Source of the DNA: Leptospira biflexa
GTDB taxonomy: Bacteria > Spirochaetota > Leptospiria > Turneriellales > DYLW01
Direction of reading: 5' to 3'
Length of the DNA stretch: 46,969 nt
Assembly: GCA_020720785.1 (NCBI GenBank)
Contig: DYOA01000006.1
Location: 17,674 to 64,642, forward strand
Shown: positions 8,485 through 18,428 of the stretch, piece after piece
Position numbering within the stretch: position 1 is the first letter of the stretch
How the letters are laid out: each line of letters begins with the position of its first letter
Translations under genes and position numbers: made by a program
Notes under the pieces: model-generated
Databases searched by the model: none
The model's input: the letters and a program-made list of their open reading frames with translations, nothing else
Told to the model about the DNA's origin: nothing

Positions 8485-10939
8485 ACAGAATTTCCCGGTT
8501 CCGGGGAAAACTTTTGAGATGATCATCATAAAAAGATACGGTTTTCCGGTCATCCTGCCATAATGTCCGGCCATCCAGAAGGGCTTCCTCCAAAACTTTT
8601 TCCATGGTACGCACCGGAATAAATTTCAGATTTTCCCTGACCTCTGCCGGCATCTCGTCCATATCCTTGAGATTGTCCTCCGGGATGATAATTTTCTTTA
8701 TCCCCCCCCGGTACGCGGCCAGAGCTTTTTCTTTCAACCCCCCAATGGCCAGCACTTTGCCGGTCAGGGTAATTTCTCCGGTCATGGCAATATCCGGATG
8801 AATTTCCCGCTGCAAAATGGAAGAGAGGATGCATGTGGTTATGGAGATCCCCGCCGATGGCCCGTCTTTGGGAATGGCACCCTCCGGGGCATGGATAAAT
8901 AAATCGGTTTTTTCAAAAAAATCTTTGGGCAGACCAAAAAAAAGTGCACGGGAACGGATATACCCAATGGAGGTCTGGACAGATTCTTTCATCACATCCC
9001 CCAGATTTCCGGTAATCATCACATTGCCCTTGCCAAAGGAAAGTGCCGCTTCAATATTTAAAATGTCTCCTCCGGATTGAGTCCATGCCAGTCCGTGAAC
9101 CCGCCCGACGAATGGGCCTTTGTCGGTTTTTCCATACTGGTATTGTTCCCGTCCCAGAAAACGAACGATGGTGGGTTTATCCAGCAGATATTTTACCGAC
9201 TTGCCGGTATGATGAGTTTTTTCTTCCAGATATTCCCGGGCAATTTTACGGGCAACTTTGGATAATTCTCTCTGGAGCTGCCGCACCCCGGCTTCCCTGG
9301 TATAATGGCGTATGATAAAGGCAATGGATTTTTCATTGTATTTCAAGGCCACATCCTGAATACCGTTTTCTGTGATCTGCCCGGGGATGATATGTCTCTG
9401 GGCGATGTTGATTTTCTCTCTTTCTGTATATCCGGAAATATGGATCAGCTCCAGTCTGTCCAGAAGTGGTTCCGGTATTGTATGCACGGCATTTGCTGTG
9501 GTGAGGAAGAGTACCTGGGATAAATCCACCGGTAGCTCCATATAATGATCCAGAAATTCCCGGTTTTGTTCCGGATCCAGAACTTCCAGAAGAGCTGCAG
9601 CAGGATTGCCCCGGTGGTCGGAGGACAGCTTGTCAATTTCATCCAGCAATATCAAGGGATTCGCGGCTTTTGCTTTTTTTAATGCCGATATAATTCTCCC
9701 CGGAAGGGCACCAATATAGGTGCGACGATGTCCCCGGATCTCTGCTTCATCCCGCACTCCGCCCAGGGAAATCCGCACAAACGGGCGGTTTAGACTTTCC
9801 GCCACGGATCTGGCCAGGGAGGTTTTTCCCACTCCAGGGGGCCCTGCCAGACATAAAATGGGACCACGGGAATCCGGAGAAAGCGTTTTTACGGCAATAA
9901 ATTCCAGAATTCTTTCTTTAACTTTTTCCAGCCCGTAATGGCTGTCATCCAGGATCCGGGCAGCATGGGCAATGTCTTCGTTTTCTTCTGTTTTATCTTT
10001 CCAGGGAAGCTGGACAATCCAGTCCAGGTAATTCTGGATAATGGTGGATTCAATGGAAAAGGCGGGTGTCTTCTTCAGTTTACGGAGTTCAGATTCCGCT
10101 TTATCCCGTATTTCCTGGGGCAGATTCTTTTCCTGAATTTTTGCTTCCAGTTCTTTAAAATCAGATTCATCGCCCTCACCCAGTTCTTCTTTGATTACTT
10201 TAATTTTTTCATTCAGAAAATATTTTTTCTGAGCATTATCCATCTGGCGACCCACTTTTTCCTGTAGGGAATTTTCCAGAGTTTGCATTTCCAGATGTTC
10301 ATTGGTGAAATTTTTTACAACTTTTGCTCTTTTTATTATATCAATGGTTTCCAATATCTTCTGTTTTTCCGCAAAAGGAATGGCCAGAAACTGGGAAACA
10401 GAGTCAATCACAGCAGAAGAATTGGATTTTTCCAGAATCTCCGTAAAAAATTCATCTGACACTTTGCGGTTCTGCTGGTTATACGCCCGGAAAGATTCCA
10501 TGATTTCCAGCACAAGCTTATCCAGCAGTTTTTCCTGCAGGGAATCCTTTTCCGGTTCCTGGGATTTTATATGGGAAACCGTTACCTCAAAATGGGTCCC
10601 CAGATCCTGGAGATCCTGCAACTGGATCCGGTGGATGCCTTCCACCAGAATTTTCAGCGTTCCGTCCGGCATTTTCAGAAGCTGGAGTATCTCTCCCAGC
10701 ACACCATAACCATAAAGATCATTCTGGGTTGGATTCAGATTTTTGGAATCTTTCTGGGAAAAAAAGGCGATGAGACGGGAATTCTGCATAGCCACCTGGG
10801 TGGATTCCATGGATTTATCCCTGCCCACAAACAGAGGAAGGACATTACCGGGGAAAAGAACTGTGTTTCTTAACGGTATGAGCGGATAACGCCCGTCTAT
10901 TGGTTTAACATTTCTCAGCGATACCGTCTTCATGGTCAT
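8483..10939 (-). CDS. lon: ATP-dependent protease Lon (LonA)
   Basis: 818 residues, the standard LonA layout. The LON substrate-binding domain (about 17-210) is followed by a coiled-coil region (about 215-290). The AAA+ module has Walker A Gly-Pro-Pro-Gly-Val-Gly-Lys-Thr (366-373) and Walker B Leu-Leu-Asp-Glu-Ile-Asp (about 431-436). The protease domain has catalytic Ser695 in Lys-Asp-Gly-Pro-Ser-Ala-Gly and Lys738. It degrades misfolded and regulatory proteins in the cytoplasm. Its ATG overlaps the clpX stop by four bases (ATGA), so it is coupled to clpX. A second ATG two codons in (10933-10931) is also possible. Confidence 0.97.
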   Translation of the reverse strand: MTMKTVSLRNVKPIDGRYPLIPLRNTVLFPGNVLPLFVGRDKSMESTQVAMQNSRLIAFFSQKDSKNLNPTQNDLYGYGVLGEILQLLKMPDGTLKILVEGIHRIQLQDLQDLGTHFEVTVSHIKSQEPEKDSLQEKLLDKLVLEIMESFRAYNQQNRKVSDEFFTEILEKSNSSAVIDSVSQFLAIPFAEKQKILETIDIIKRAKVVKNFTNEHLEMQTLENSLQEKVGRQMDNAQKKYFLNEKIKVIKEELGEGDESDFKELEAKIQEKNLPQEIRDKAESELRKLKKTPAFSIESTIIQNYLDWIVQLPWKDKTEENEDIAHAARILDDSHYGLEKVKERILEFIAVKTLSPDSRGPILCLAGPPGVGKTSLARSVAESLNRPFVRISLGGVRDEAEIRGHRRTYIGALPGRIISALKKAKAANPLILLDEIDKLSSDHRGNPAAALLEVLDPEQNREFLDHYMELPVDLSQVLFLTTANAVHTIPEPLLDRLELIHISGYTEREKINIAQRHIIPGQITENGIQDVALKYNEKSIAFIIRHYTREAGVRQLQRELSKVARKIAREYLEEKTHHTGKSVKYLLDKPTIVRFLGREQYQYGKTDKGPFVGRVHGLAWTQSGGDILNIEAALSFGKGNVMITGNLGDVMKESVQTSIGYIRSRALFFGLPKDFFEKTDLFIHAPEGAIPKDGPSAGISITTCILSSILQREIHPDIAMTGEITLTGKVLAIGGLKEKALAAYRGGIKKIIIPEDNLKDMDEMPAEVRENLKFIPVRTMEKVLEEALLDGRTLWQDDRKTVSFYDDHLKSFPRNREIL

Positions 10940-12291
10940 CCAATCAATAGATTATTATCGGATAGCTTATCGTGTTTGTTGACCTTTTTGAAAGTGTCCG
11001 CCTTTTTTTTCGATTCTTCACTGGACTCCCCAAAGGAGACAACCCGGGGTTCTTCTTTGGCGGCAATGACCCCTTCATGAATGATTACTTCTTTTACCCC
11101 TTTCATGGAGGGAATTTCATACATTAACTCCATCATCGCTTCTTCCATGATGCTTCGCAAACCCCTTGCACCCGTTTCCCTTTTGATGGATAATTCCGCG
11201 ATTGTACGGATGGCATCCGGCTCCACTGTCAGTTTGACATTTTCCATCTCAAAGATTTTTTCATACTGGCGGATGAGGGAGTTCCGGGGTTCGGTCAGGA
11301 TTCTCACTAGAGCCTCCACATCCAGGGTATCCAGGGTTTTCACCACCGGAAGCCTTCCCACAAATTCCGGAATAAGACCATAGTGCATGAGGTCATCCTG
11401 GCTAACACTTTTGAGATAGGAATGCCGGCTTTTTTTGTCTCTGGATTTGGCCGTAGAATCAAAACCCAGGGCAGAGCGGTCCACTCGTTTCTGGATAATT
11501 TCCTCCAGCCCCTCAAATGCTCCGCCGCAGATGAAAAGGATATTCTTTGTGTTGATGGTCAGAAATTCCTGGTGGGGGTGTTTTCTTCCCCCCGATGGTG
11601 GCACATTGGCCAGGGTCCCTTCAATAATTTTCAATAAGGCCTGCTGGACACCTTCACCGGAAACATCCCGGGTAATGGATGGATTATCCCCTTTGCGTGC
11701 CACTTTATCAATTTCATCAATATAAATAATTCCCAACTCTGTACGGGCAATATCCTGGTCTGCGTTCTGGTAAAGCCGGAGCAGAATGTTTTCCACATCC
11801 TCGCCCACATAACCAGCCTCTGTGAGTGCGGTAGCATCCACTATGGCAATGGGGACTTTCACCACTTTGGAAAGAGTCTGGGCCAGAAGGGTTTTACCAG
11901 AACCGGTGGGGCCAATCAGCAAAATATTGGATTTATCAATGGTTATGTGTTCCGCATCCCCTTTCTTTTTTATATTTTTTGCATTTTTCTGCTCATTCTG
12001 GATGCGCTTGTAATGGTTATACACTGCGACAGAAAGGGCTTTTTTGGCATCATCCTGCCCAATGATATACTCATCCAAGGTTTTCTTAATATCTTTGGGG
12101 CGGGGAACATTGGAAAGGGCTTCCGTTTCCGAATCATAGCTCTGGTCTTCATCCAGAATGGTATTGCAGAGCTCCACGCATTCGTCACAGATGAACACTC
12201 CCGGACCGGCAATCAATCGTTTTACCTCATTTTGCTCCTTGCCGCAAAATGAACAGTAATATTTATTCCCTTCTTTTTTTGTAGTTGCCAT
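10936..12291 (-). CDS. clpX: ClpX, AAA+ unfoldase of the Clp protease
   Basis: 451 residues. The N-terminal C4 zinc domain uses Cys13, Cys16, Cys35 and Cys38. Walker A Gly-Pro-Thr-Gly-Ser-Gly-Lys-Thr is at 127-134 and Walker B Tyr-Ile-Asp-Glu-Ile-Asp near 190-195. The ClpP-docking loop, usually Ile-Gly-Phe, reads Leu-Gly-Phe (275-277), a conservative change. The sensor-2/arginine region Thr-Gly-Ala-Arg-Gly-Leu-Arg is present. It unfolds tagged proteins and feeds them to ClpP. It lies two bases downstream of clpP and overlaps lon by four, so the three genes form one operon. The C-terminal tail is longer and more charged than usual. Confidence 0.97.
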   Translation of the reverse strand: MATTKKEGNKYYCSFCGKEQNEVKRLIAGPGVFICDECVELCNTILDEDQSYDSETEALSNVPRPKDIKKTLDEYIIGQDDAKKALSVAVYNHYKRIQNEQKNAKNIKKKGDAEHITIDKSNILLIGPTGSGKTLLAQTLSKVVKVPIAIVDATALTEAGYVGEDVENILLRLYQNADQDIARTELGIIYIDEIDKVARKGDNPSITRDVSGEGVQQALLKIIEGTLANVPPSGGRKHPHQEFLTINTKNILFICGGAFEGLEEIIQKRVDRSALGFDSTAKSRDKKSRHSYLKSVSQDDLMHYGLIPEFVGRLPVVKTLDTLDVEALVRILTEPRNSLIRQYEKIFEMENVKLTVEPDAIRTIAELSIKRETGARGLRSIMEEAMMELMYEIPSMKGVKEVIIHEGVIAAKEEPRVVSFGESSEESKKKADTFKKVNKHDKLSDNNLLIG

Positions 12292-12293
12292 AA

Positions 12294-12905
12294 TTATCCT
12301 TTCGGGGTGGATTCAGCATCTCCCTGCCGATTTTCTATTATTGTGTCAATAATTCCATATTTTTTTGCTTCCGCAGCGTCCATATAAAAATCCCGGTCTG
12401 TCTCTGACTCTATTTTTTTTATGGGACGTCCTGTGTGTTTGGAATACAACTCATTGATTTTTTCCCGTACCCGGATAATTTCATTGGCCTGAATTTCAAT
12501 ATCCATTGCCTGTCCGGAAGCCCCTCCCATGGGCTGGTGCATCATAATACGGGTATTGGGAAGGGCAGAACGCTTTCCCGGAGCTCCGGCGGCCAGAAGC
12601 AGGGCGGCAATATTGGAAGCCTGTCCCAGGCAAACTGTGCGGATATCCGGTTTGACGAACTGCATGGTATCATAGATGGCCATTCCGGAAGAAATATATC
12701 CCCCCGGAGAGTTAATATAGAGGTAAATATCCTTGTCCGGATCTTCCGATTCCAGGAACAACAACTGGGCAATAATAATATTTGCGTAGTAATCGTCTAT
12801 GCCGGTACCAATAAAGATGATCCGGTCTTTCAAAAGACGGGAAAAAATATCGTACTGCCTTTCCCCCCGGCTGGTCTGTTCAATCACAATGGGTGCATAA
12901 GCCAT
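12294..12905 (-). CDS. clpP: ClpP-family subunit with Asn in place of the catalytic Ser (ClpR-like)
   Basis: 203 residues aligning to ClpP without gaps in the core. The N-terminal pattern Val-Ile-Glu-Gln-Thr-x-Arg-Gly-Glu-Arg is kept. Active-site His123 (Met-Met-His-Gln-Pro) and Asp172 (Thr-Asp-Arg-Asp) are at canonical numbers. The nucleophile block, normally Gly-x-Ala-Ala-Ser-Met-Gly, reads Gly-Gln-Ala-Ser-Asn-Ile-Ala (94-100), so position 98 is Asn (codon 12614-12612). Ser97 is one residue off. Family knowledge says loss of this serine inactivates the subunit, as in ClpR, unless Ser97 substitutes. It may form mixed rings with another ClpP encoded elsewhere. It is first gene of clpP-clpX-lon; no tig lies upstream and there is no clear Shine-Dalgarno sequence. 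Confidence 0.95.
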   Translation of the reverse strand: MAYAPIVIEQTSRGERQYDIFSRLLKDRIIFIGTGIDDYYANIIIAQLLFLESEDPDKDIYLYINSPGGYISSGMAIYDTMQFVKPDIRTVCLGQASNIAALLLAAGAPGKRSALPNTRIMMHQPMGGASGQAMDIEIQANEIIRVREKINELYSKHTGRPIKKIESETDRDFYMDAAEAKKYGIIDTIIENRQGDAESTPKG

Positions 12906-12993
12906 AGTATATGGTCATTATGTCAGATACGCGGTCAAGTTTAATCCGTTTCTAAAATTCTGTACTGCCTGAAATCCTCCGGAAATATGGTCC

Positions 12994-13521
12994 ATGATTT
13001 ATTCCCTGGGGGAAAAAACGCCCCGCTTGGACCCGGATATCTTCATTGCCCGGTCCGCAGATCTCATTGGGGATGTACGGATGGCAAAAGGAAGCTCCGC
13101 GTGGTTTAACGCAACCCTGCGGGCAGACACAACCTATATTAACGTGGGTGAGGATTCCAATATCCAGGACAATGTGGCCATCCATGTGACGGGAGAAACC
13201 ATGCCCGTCAATATCCACAAAGGGGTGACCGTGGGGCATTCTGCGGTAATCCATGGTGCCACCCTTCTAGATTATGCGTTCATTGGAATGGGGGCCATTG
13301 TCCTGGATGGGGCGGTGGTGGAATCCCATGGATTTGTGGCAGCCGGAGCCCTGGTCCCTCCTGGATTCAGGGTTCCCTCCCGCAAACTAGTAGCGGGAAT
13401 ACCGGCAAAGATCATCCGGGATATTACCCCGGAAGAAATAGAGATGATAGAAAGAAACGCTTCCCTATACGCAGCAAAAGCCTGGCTTATGCAAAAAAAC
13501 CTGAAACCGGTATCTCTTTAA
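12994..13521 (+). CDS. Gamma-class carbonic anhydrase-like protein (YrdA/PaaY family)
   Basis: 175 residues forming a left-handed beta-helix of hexapeptide repeats, e.g. Ile-Gly-Met-Gly-Ala-Ile-Val-Leu-Asp-Gly. The three zinc histidines are in Ala-Ile-His-Val, Val-Gly-His-Ser and Val-Ile-His-Gly, as in gamma-carbonic anhydrases. A C-terminal helix follows. Many YrdA-type members have uncertain activity, so hydration of CO2 is inferred and not shown. It is divergent from clpP across about 88 bp, where both promoters must lie. It is followed three bases later by the CBS membrane protein gene. Confidence 0.88.
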   Translation: MIYSLGEKTPRLDPDIFIARSADLIGDVRMAKGSSAWFNATLRADTTYINVGEDSNIQDNVAIHVTGETMPVNIHKGVTVGHSAVIHGATLLDYAFIGMGAIVLDGAVVESHGFVAAGALVPPGFRVPSRKLVAGIPAKIIRDITPEEIEMIERNASLYAAKAWLMQKNLKPVSL

Positions 13522-13524
13522 AAC

Positions 13525-14838
13525 GTGGAATTCATTGGTCTCATACTTGTCCTGACTTTTTTATCCGCTTTTTTCTCAGGAAGCGAAACCGCCATTTTTT
13601 CCCTGAACCCCGGACAGAAAGAAAAATTCAGAAAAAGAAGAAAATTAAACAAGAAAGCATACTGGATCAACTCCTGGCTGCGTAATCCGGAAAAAACCAT
13701 GGCCGGAATTCTGCTGGGGAATCTGGCTGTGAATATTGCCATCTCTGAAATTGGACACCGCTTTCTGGAAAAAAGCATCGGCCAGAATATCCAGAATTTT
13801 TCCTTATATTCTATGGGTATCATCACGGTTTTTCTTCTTATTTTTGGTGAGATTATGCCAAAAATCCTGGCATTGAAAATTTCCGAATTCTGGCTCCAGA
13901 TTTTTTCACCACTACTTCAAGGCTGGTTTTCCTCCGCTCAGTTTTTGGTCCAGCCCATATACCGTTCCACCATCTGGATTGTCTCCCGCTTCCAGCATTT
14001 CCGGAAAGAAGTGGATGAACAGGATTTGCTGGAATCCATCCAGTACGCAGATACCATGGGCATCATTGAAAAGGAAGAAAAAAAAATCCTGATGCGTTCC
14101 GTCATTTTCCACCACGATACCGTTTACAACGCCATGGTTCCAAGATCCTCCGTTTTTATGCTTCCTCATGATATTTCCCCCGGAAAGGCAAGGCGGCAAT
14201 TTGCCGAACGTAAACACCAGATTGCATTATTGTACCATGAAAAAGAAGGACATATTATTGGATTTCTGCATGTGCGGAATCTGCTGGCTGTTTTGCACCG
14301 CAAACTGAAATCCCTCCGCAGCCAGACCCAGGAAATTCTTTTTTTTCCGGAGAGTCTCCCCTTAAAGTCCGCCATGCAGGAATTTATTATCAATAAAAAA
14401 GAAGTCGCGGCGGTGGTGGATGAATCCGGGGAATTCTCCGGTTTGATAACCTTCAAGGATATTTTAACCCGGATTGTGGGGGGCTTTGATGAGGACAGCG
14501 AATCCGGCATCCTCACCATTGATAAGGAAATCCGCAGAATTTCCATTGACAGTTATGTAATTTCCGGATATCTGGATTTGAATACATTCAACGAATTCTT
14601 TCACTCCACTTTTGAAGCCAAGGATGCAGAAACCCTTTCCGGATTCATTCTGGAAAAACTGGACGGATTTCCGCAAAGGAGCACCCGCTTGGAATTAAAT
14701 GGCTTCCATTTTTTTTCCATGCGTGTTGAAAACTTCCGGATTGTGTCCTTCCGTGTCCGGTTACCAGTGCTTCTTTCTTCCCGGAAACCTAAGCATGACA
14801 TGGAAGATATTCCGGAAGATATGCGGAAGAAGGAATAA
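13525..14838 (+). CDS. HlyC/CorC family membrane protein (DUF21-CBS-CorC), copy 1
   Basis: 437 residues from a GTG start three bases after the previous stop. An N-terminal DUF21 domain with about four membrane helices begins with the family motif Ser-Ala-Phe-Phe-Ser-Gly-Ser-Glu-Thr-Ala (about 14-23). A CBS pair follows (about 200-330), starting near Met-Val-Pro-Arg-Ser, and a C-terminal CorC_HlyC domain (about 345-420). Relatives are linked to Mg2+/Co2+ efflux and were once called haemolysins. It is followed with no gap by a paralogue. The CBS domains may sense nucleotides. Confidence 0.9.
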   Translation: MEFIGLILVLTFLSAFFSGSETAIFSLNPGQKEKFRKRRKLNKKAYWINSWLRNPEKTMAGILLGNLAVNIAISEIGHRFLEKSIGQNIQNFSLYSMGIITVFLLIFGEIMPKILALKISEFWLQIFSPLLQGWFSSAQFLVQPIYRSTIWIVSRFQHFRKEVDEQDLLESIQYADTMGIIEKEEKKILMRSVIFHHDTVYNAMVPRSSVFMLPHDISPGKARRQFAERKHQIALLYHEKEGHIIGFLHVRNLLAVLHRKLKSLRSQTQEILFFPESLPLKSAMQEFIINKKEVAAVVDESGEFSGLITFKDILTRIVGGFDEDSESGILTIDKEIRRISIDSYVISGYLDLNTFNEFFHSTFEAKDAETLSGFILEKLDGFPQRSTRLELNGFHFFSMRVENFRIVSFRVRLPVLLSSRKPKHDMEDIPEDMRKKE

Positions 14839-16080
14839 ATGGAAATCTGGATAATTTTTATCATGCTGGCGTTTTCCGCCTTTTTTTCCGGAATGGAAAA
14901 TGCCATTGTGGGACTGGGTCCCATGAATATTGTATCCGGAGATAACAAAAAAAAGCGTTCATGGCTGGCTTCCCTGTTAAGGAAAAAGGAAAAAATAATC
15001 GCAACCTGTTTGATTGGAAACAATATCACCATTGTGGGTGCTACGCTGGCAGTAAACTCCCTGCTGGATATTTATAATAATATTTATTTCAGTGTTTTGG
15101 TTTTTATCTCGCAATTGGTTTTTTTCTTTTTCCTTGCGGAAGTATTCCCCAAAAGCCTGTTTCGCAAACTGGATATCCGGATGCTGACTTTTTTTTATTA
15201 TCCACTTCTGACTTTTTATTATTTATTCCTGCCATTTTCCACTTCCCTCGTGGTCATCATGAATAAAACCCTGTCCTTTTTCTTCCCCCGCCAGGAGAAA
15301 AAAATAGACAAAGAAGATATTTTTTATCATGTGGCCTCCAATCTCCGGGAAGAACGTTTGACCATCACCCGGGATATCCTGAGACTGGAGAATACCCGGG
15401 CAAAAGAAATTATTACCCCCATGACCGATGTGTACGCACTTTCCGTGGATGCTACGGTGGAAGATGCCATGGAAATTATTGAAGAAGCCCACTACAGCCG
15501 GTATCCCGTTTACGAAGAACGTATGGATAATATCATTGGCTATGTTTCCGTATCCGATTTTATCCCCCTGAAAAAATCCACCAGGATGAGAACCATTATG
15601 GAGAAGGCACACTTTGTCCCGGAAAGTCTCTCCATCGACCGGGTACTCTTCAAAATGCAGAATGAAAAAATCCCCATGATTTTTGTGGTGAATGAGCATG
15701 GGCTGATTCTGGGCATTATTACCCGGGAAGACGTCGCGGAAGAGCTGGTGGGAGAAATTGTCAATGATGAACAGAAAAACGAATGGGAACACATCCAGAG
15801 TGCAACGCAGTCTGAATATCCGGATGATTGGGAAAAAAATCCGGAAATTAATATAAAAAAAATATTCTTTCTTGATGGAAATCTGGACATTGACGATTTT
15901 AATGAGTACTTTTCCATGAGGATAAAGAAAGACGGGTTTGAAACCATCACCGGATCTATCGTAAAAAAGCTGGGCTACATCCCTGTGCCCGGAGAAACGA
16001 TAATAATGGATGCCGGAACGATGGTTATTGAAAAAGCAGATGAAAAAACAATACACCGGATACGCTATATTCTTGATTAA
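14839..16080 (+). CDS. HlyC/CorC family membrane protein (DUF21-CBS-CorC), copy 2
   Basis: 413 residues. The start ATG follows the preceding TAA directly, so expression is coupled. The DUF21 motif is altered to Ser-Ala-Phe-Phe-Ser-Gly-Met-Glu-Asn-Ala (about 14-23), where copy 1 has Ser-Glu-Thr-Ala. The CBS pair starts near Ile-Thr-Pro-Met-Thr-Asp-Val (about 195) and a CorC_HlyC domain ends the protein. The two copies differ widely, so this is an old duplication and the pair may act as a heterodimer. Function in divalent cation transport is inferred from the family. Confidence 0.9.
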   Translation: MEIWIIFIMLAFSAFFSGMENAIVGLGPMNIVSGDNKKKRSWLASLLRKKEKIIATCLIGNNITIVGATLAVNSLLDIYNNIYFSVLVFISQLVFFFFLAEVFPKSLFRKLDIRMLTFFYYPLLTFYYLFLPFSTSLVVIMNKTLSFFFPRQEKKIDKEDIFYHVASNLREERLTITRDILRLENTRAKEIITPMTDVYALSVDATVEDAMEIIEEAHYSRYPVYEERMDNIIGYVSVSDFIPLKKSTRMRTIMEKAHFVPESLSIDRVLFKMQNEKIPMIFVVNEHGLILGIITREDVAEELVGEIVNDEQKNEWEHIQSATQSEYPDDWEKNPEINIKKIFFLDGNLDIDDFNEYFSMRIKKDGFETITGSIVKKLGYIPVPGETIIMDAGTMVIEKADEKTIHRIRYILD

Positions 16081-16155
16081 AAAATATTTGACCCAAAAAT
16101 TAAGAAAAAAAGCTTGTCCGACCACTTGGGGATACCATTTTTATGCGAGGTTGTT

Positions 16156-16380
16156 ATGAATAAAAAAAATGAATTTAAAATGAAAGCCGATGACGAGCTG
16201 GAAGATCTGGATGATTTTGAAGATGAGGATGATGGGAATTCTCATGAAATCATTGTCAGCTATGCATGCGAAGACTGCGATTACCGATGGGAGGTAACGT
16301 TTGAAGACGAAGAAGATGAAATGCTGAATGAGTCCCAGTATTGCCCCATGTGTGGCAGCAAAAACACCACGCAGATATAA
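16156..16380 (+). CDS. Small acidic zinc-ribbon protein
   Basis: 74 residues from the ATG at 16156, preceded by GCGAGG. An upstream in-frame start at 16114 is less likely. The N-terminal half is very acidic (runs of Asp/Glu). The C-terminal half carries two cysteine pairs, Cys-Glu-Asp-Cys and Cys-Pro-Met-Cys, spaced for one zinc ribbon. Such proteins are often regulators or RNA-polymerase/ribosome-associated factors, but no function is assigned. It abuts the LapA-like gene (TAA then ATG). Confidence 0.75.
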   Translation: MNKKNEFKMKADDELEDLDDFEDEDDGNSHEIIVSYACEDCDYRWEVTFEDEEDEMLNESQYCPMCGSKNTTQI

Positions 16381-16623
16381 ATGTCATTACGCTCATCCAT
16401 TCTTGCCATCCTTCTGCTGGGGTTCTTAGTCCTGATACTGATAAACATACATGTTGTGCCGTTTCAGTTTTTTCTGTTTTCCCTCCAGGTGCCCCTGTTT
16501 TATGTAATTTCCCTTTCCGTATTGTTTGGTGTGGGTCTTACCTGGATGTTTATTTCCCTGGGACACAACGAACGGAAATGGAAACGCTATCTGGAAAAAG
16601 ACAGGGAAGATAAAAAGAAATAG
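16381..16623 (+). CDS. LapA-domain-like small inner-membrane protein
   Basis: 80 residues with two membrane helices (about 7-25 and 35-60) and a basic, charged C-terminal tail. The pattern Asn-x-x-x-Val-x-Phe-x-Phe between helices and Gly-x-x-Leu-Thr-Trp after the second matches LapA/DUF1049 proteins, which in E. coli help tune LPS synthesis with LapB. No LapB partner is adjacent. The start follows the zinc-ribbon stop directly, so the two are probably co-translated. Confidence 0.65.
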   Translation: MSLRSSILAILLLGFLVLILINIHVVPFQFFLFSLQVPLFYVISLSVLFGVGLTWMFISLGHNERKWKRYLEKDREDKKK

Positions 16624-16626
16624 TTT

Positions 16627-17433
16627 TTACATTTCCGGGCGATGGGTTCTCCTTTGCGGTAAATACCATAAAGGATGTAAAACGATGCTCATCCTTTCCG
16701 CCACAGAATAAAGAGCGGAGAATACAGAATCACTGTCCTCCTGTACATCCTGTGCCAACGGAAAGTTTTCCACACCCATTAATTTCTCCGCCACACCGGT
16801 GTATTTCCTTGCTTCCCGGGCATCCAGATAGCGGAGCATCCCAGACGCTGCCACGGAAAAGCTGATCCTCTCCCTGTCCCGGATTTGGGCAGAAAAAAAC
16901 CGGTACTGCCCCGGCTCCGGCAGGATAGATTTCTGCCTCTCTGCCTGGAAATCAAGGCGGACTTCATAGTGGGTGAGATCGGTTTCTCGCTCCGGATTTC
17001 CCAGATACGGGTATAATGGAGGGCTTTCCGGGGAAAAAAATGGATGATCCTTTCTCTTATCCCAGGTAATACTCTCTTTACCGGTCAAAGCCAGAAATGG
17101 CTTATTTTTTTCCCGTGCCAGAACCAGCAGGAATTCCGCCGGCATCACATGGGATTTTTCCCCTTTGATGGAAACGCCATCGCCTTCCGGAATGGCTATG
17201 GTCTTTAAATTCTTTGTCCGTCCATCCCATCCCTTTTCCGATGCCGCAAAAAATGGCAGGGCGTTTCGCTCCTGGAAAAAGGAATACTTCTCCGCCCATA
17301 TATTCTTCGCAAGGAAAAGAGCGGTATTATAAGAAACCAGAGGAAGAAAGACTTCCCCCAAGTACCCATTCCGGGCAATGGTCTCCGCTAAGATATGGTG
17401 AAAAATCCGGGGTGCCTGGTACAACCATTCCAT
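16627..17433 (-). CDS. Divergent acyl-CoA dehydrogenase-like protein (putative)
   Basis: About 268 residues from the ATG at 17433. Longer starts at 17502 or 17514 are possible but would overlap the upstream hydrolase gene by about 60-70 bp. The layout recalls acyl-CoA dehydrogenases: an N-terminal helical part, a middle part with Val-Ser-Ile-Lys-Gly-Glu-Lys-Ser-His near the usual beta-domain position, and helical C-terminal segments. It is much shorter than the usual 380 residues and the catalytic Glu cannot be placed. It may be a degenerate or regulatory relative. It shares the strand with an alpha/beta hydrolase, fitting fatty-acyl chemistry. The family call is tentative. Confidence 0.5.
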   Translation of the reverse strand: MEWLYQAPRIFHHILAETIARNGYLGEVFLPLVSYNTALFLAKNIWAEKYSFFQERNALPFFAASEKGWDGRTKNLKTIAIPEGDGVSIKGEKSHVMPAEFLLVLAREKNKPFLALTGKESITWDKRKDHPFFSPESPPLYPYLGNPERETDLTHYEVRLDFQAERQKSILPEPGQYRFFSAQIRDRERISFSVAASGMLRYLDAREARKYTGVAEKLMGVENFPLAQDVQEDSDSVFSALYSVAERMSIVLHPLWYLPQRRTHRPEM

Positions 17434-17443
17434 TCCGGATGAT

Positions 17444-18343
17444 TTATCTTCGCCGCCAAGGGAAAAACCGTGTCCAGCCGGTGCGTTTTTTCCGGTGTTC
17501 ATCCAGAAAATCATCGATGATGGATTTTACCTCTTCATCCCTGGTCTGGTGCACATTATGTCCGGCTCCATCCACCACCCGGAAAACCGCAGACACCATT
17601 TTCTGGGCGATGGAAGAACCATAGCCGGATGGAGTCAACTGGTCATACGCACCATAAATGAATAAAACAGGTGCATGGTAATTCGTGATCATGGCTTCCA
17701 TGGACATACCAATGAAACTGTTCACGTAACCACGGGCAGCATGGACAGGATGATTGTTTTTTTTGATCCGGTAATATTGCAGACGTCCCGGTATCCGGTG
17801 GCCTTTTTCCGGATCATAGATATACGTACGGTCTTTAAAAGGGAATCTTCCTCTCACCGCCCGCAGAAACAGGAACCAGTTTCCCAACCATAACGGGAGT
17901 CTTCCCAGTTTGCGGAATACATGGTCAAAATTGCCAAAATCAATGACCGGGGAGATCAGAATCACATTCTGGATGTCTTTGGGATAATTCATCGCAAGTT
18001 GCATGGATAAAAACGACCCCAGAGAATGCCCCACTACTGTGACAGAGCCATGAGTTTTCTGGATTTTCAGGAACAGAATTTCCAGAGCCTCATAAGCTTC
18101 CCGCATTCCATAGGAAAACCCTTTTTCCTTATAACTGGAACCATGACCGGGCAGATCCAAAGCAAAGATATGGTAGTGGTGGGAGTACCGGTCGATGAGG
18201 GGACCAAAGCAGTCTCTGGCATTCTGGAACCATCCATGCACAAAAAGAAGAGTTTCCCTCCCCTCCCCTTTCTCAATATAAAAAATCTTTTTGGCTTTTG
18301 CTCCCGGATCAGAGGTGACAGAATTCAGAATCATGCTTGGCAT
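17444..18343 (-). CDS. Alpha/beta hydrolase (esterase/lipase-like)
   Basis: 299 residues of a classic alpha/beta hydrolase. The oxyanion region is Phe-Val-His-Gly-Trp (about 33-37), followed by Asp-Leu-Pro-Gly-His-Gly. The nucleophile elbow is Gly-His-Ser-Leu-Gly (about 104-108). The acid lies in the Gly-Ala-Tyr-Asp-Gln region near 240, and the catalytic His in Gly-Ala-Gly-His-Asn near 266. The long insert between the nucleophile and the acid is a lid-like cap. The C-terminus is basic. The substrate is unknown. It appears to form an operon with the ACAD-like gene below. Confidence 0.87.
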   Translation of the reverse strand: MPSMILNSVTSDPGAKAKKIFYIEKGEGRETLLFVHGWFQNARDCFGPLIDRYSHHYHIFALDLPGHGSSYKEKGFSYGMREAYEALEILFLKIQKTHGSVTVVGHSLGSFLSMQLAMNYPKDIQNVILISPVIDFGNFDHVFRKLGRLPLWLGNWFLFLRAVRGRFPFKDRTYIYDPEKGHRIPGRLQYYRIKKNNHPVHAARGYVNSFIGMSMEAMITNYHAPVLFIYGAYDQLTPSGYGSSIAQKMVSAVFRVVDGAGHNVHQTRDEEVKSIIDDFLDEHRKKRTGWTRFFPWRRR

Positions 18344-18428
18344 ACGCCACTATTCCGATATTTTCCAGTTCGGCAAGGATTTTCCTTTTTTTTCATGGAC
18401 GATATAAATTCATGAATAAGCATAGACC

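Noticed and set aside
12906..12993. CIRCE or similar heat-shock operator ahead of clpP
   Set aside because: No TTAGCACTC/GAGTGCTAA dyad is present, and -35/-10 spacing on the minus strand is not convincing.
15223..16125. 300-codon minus-strand frame
   Set aside because: It is rich in Phe, His and Asn and lies opposite the second HlyC/CorC gene; a shadow.
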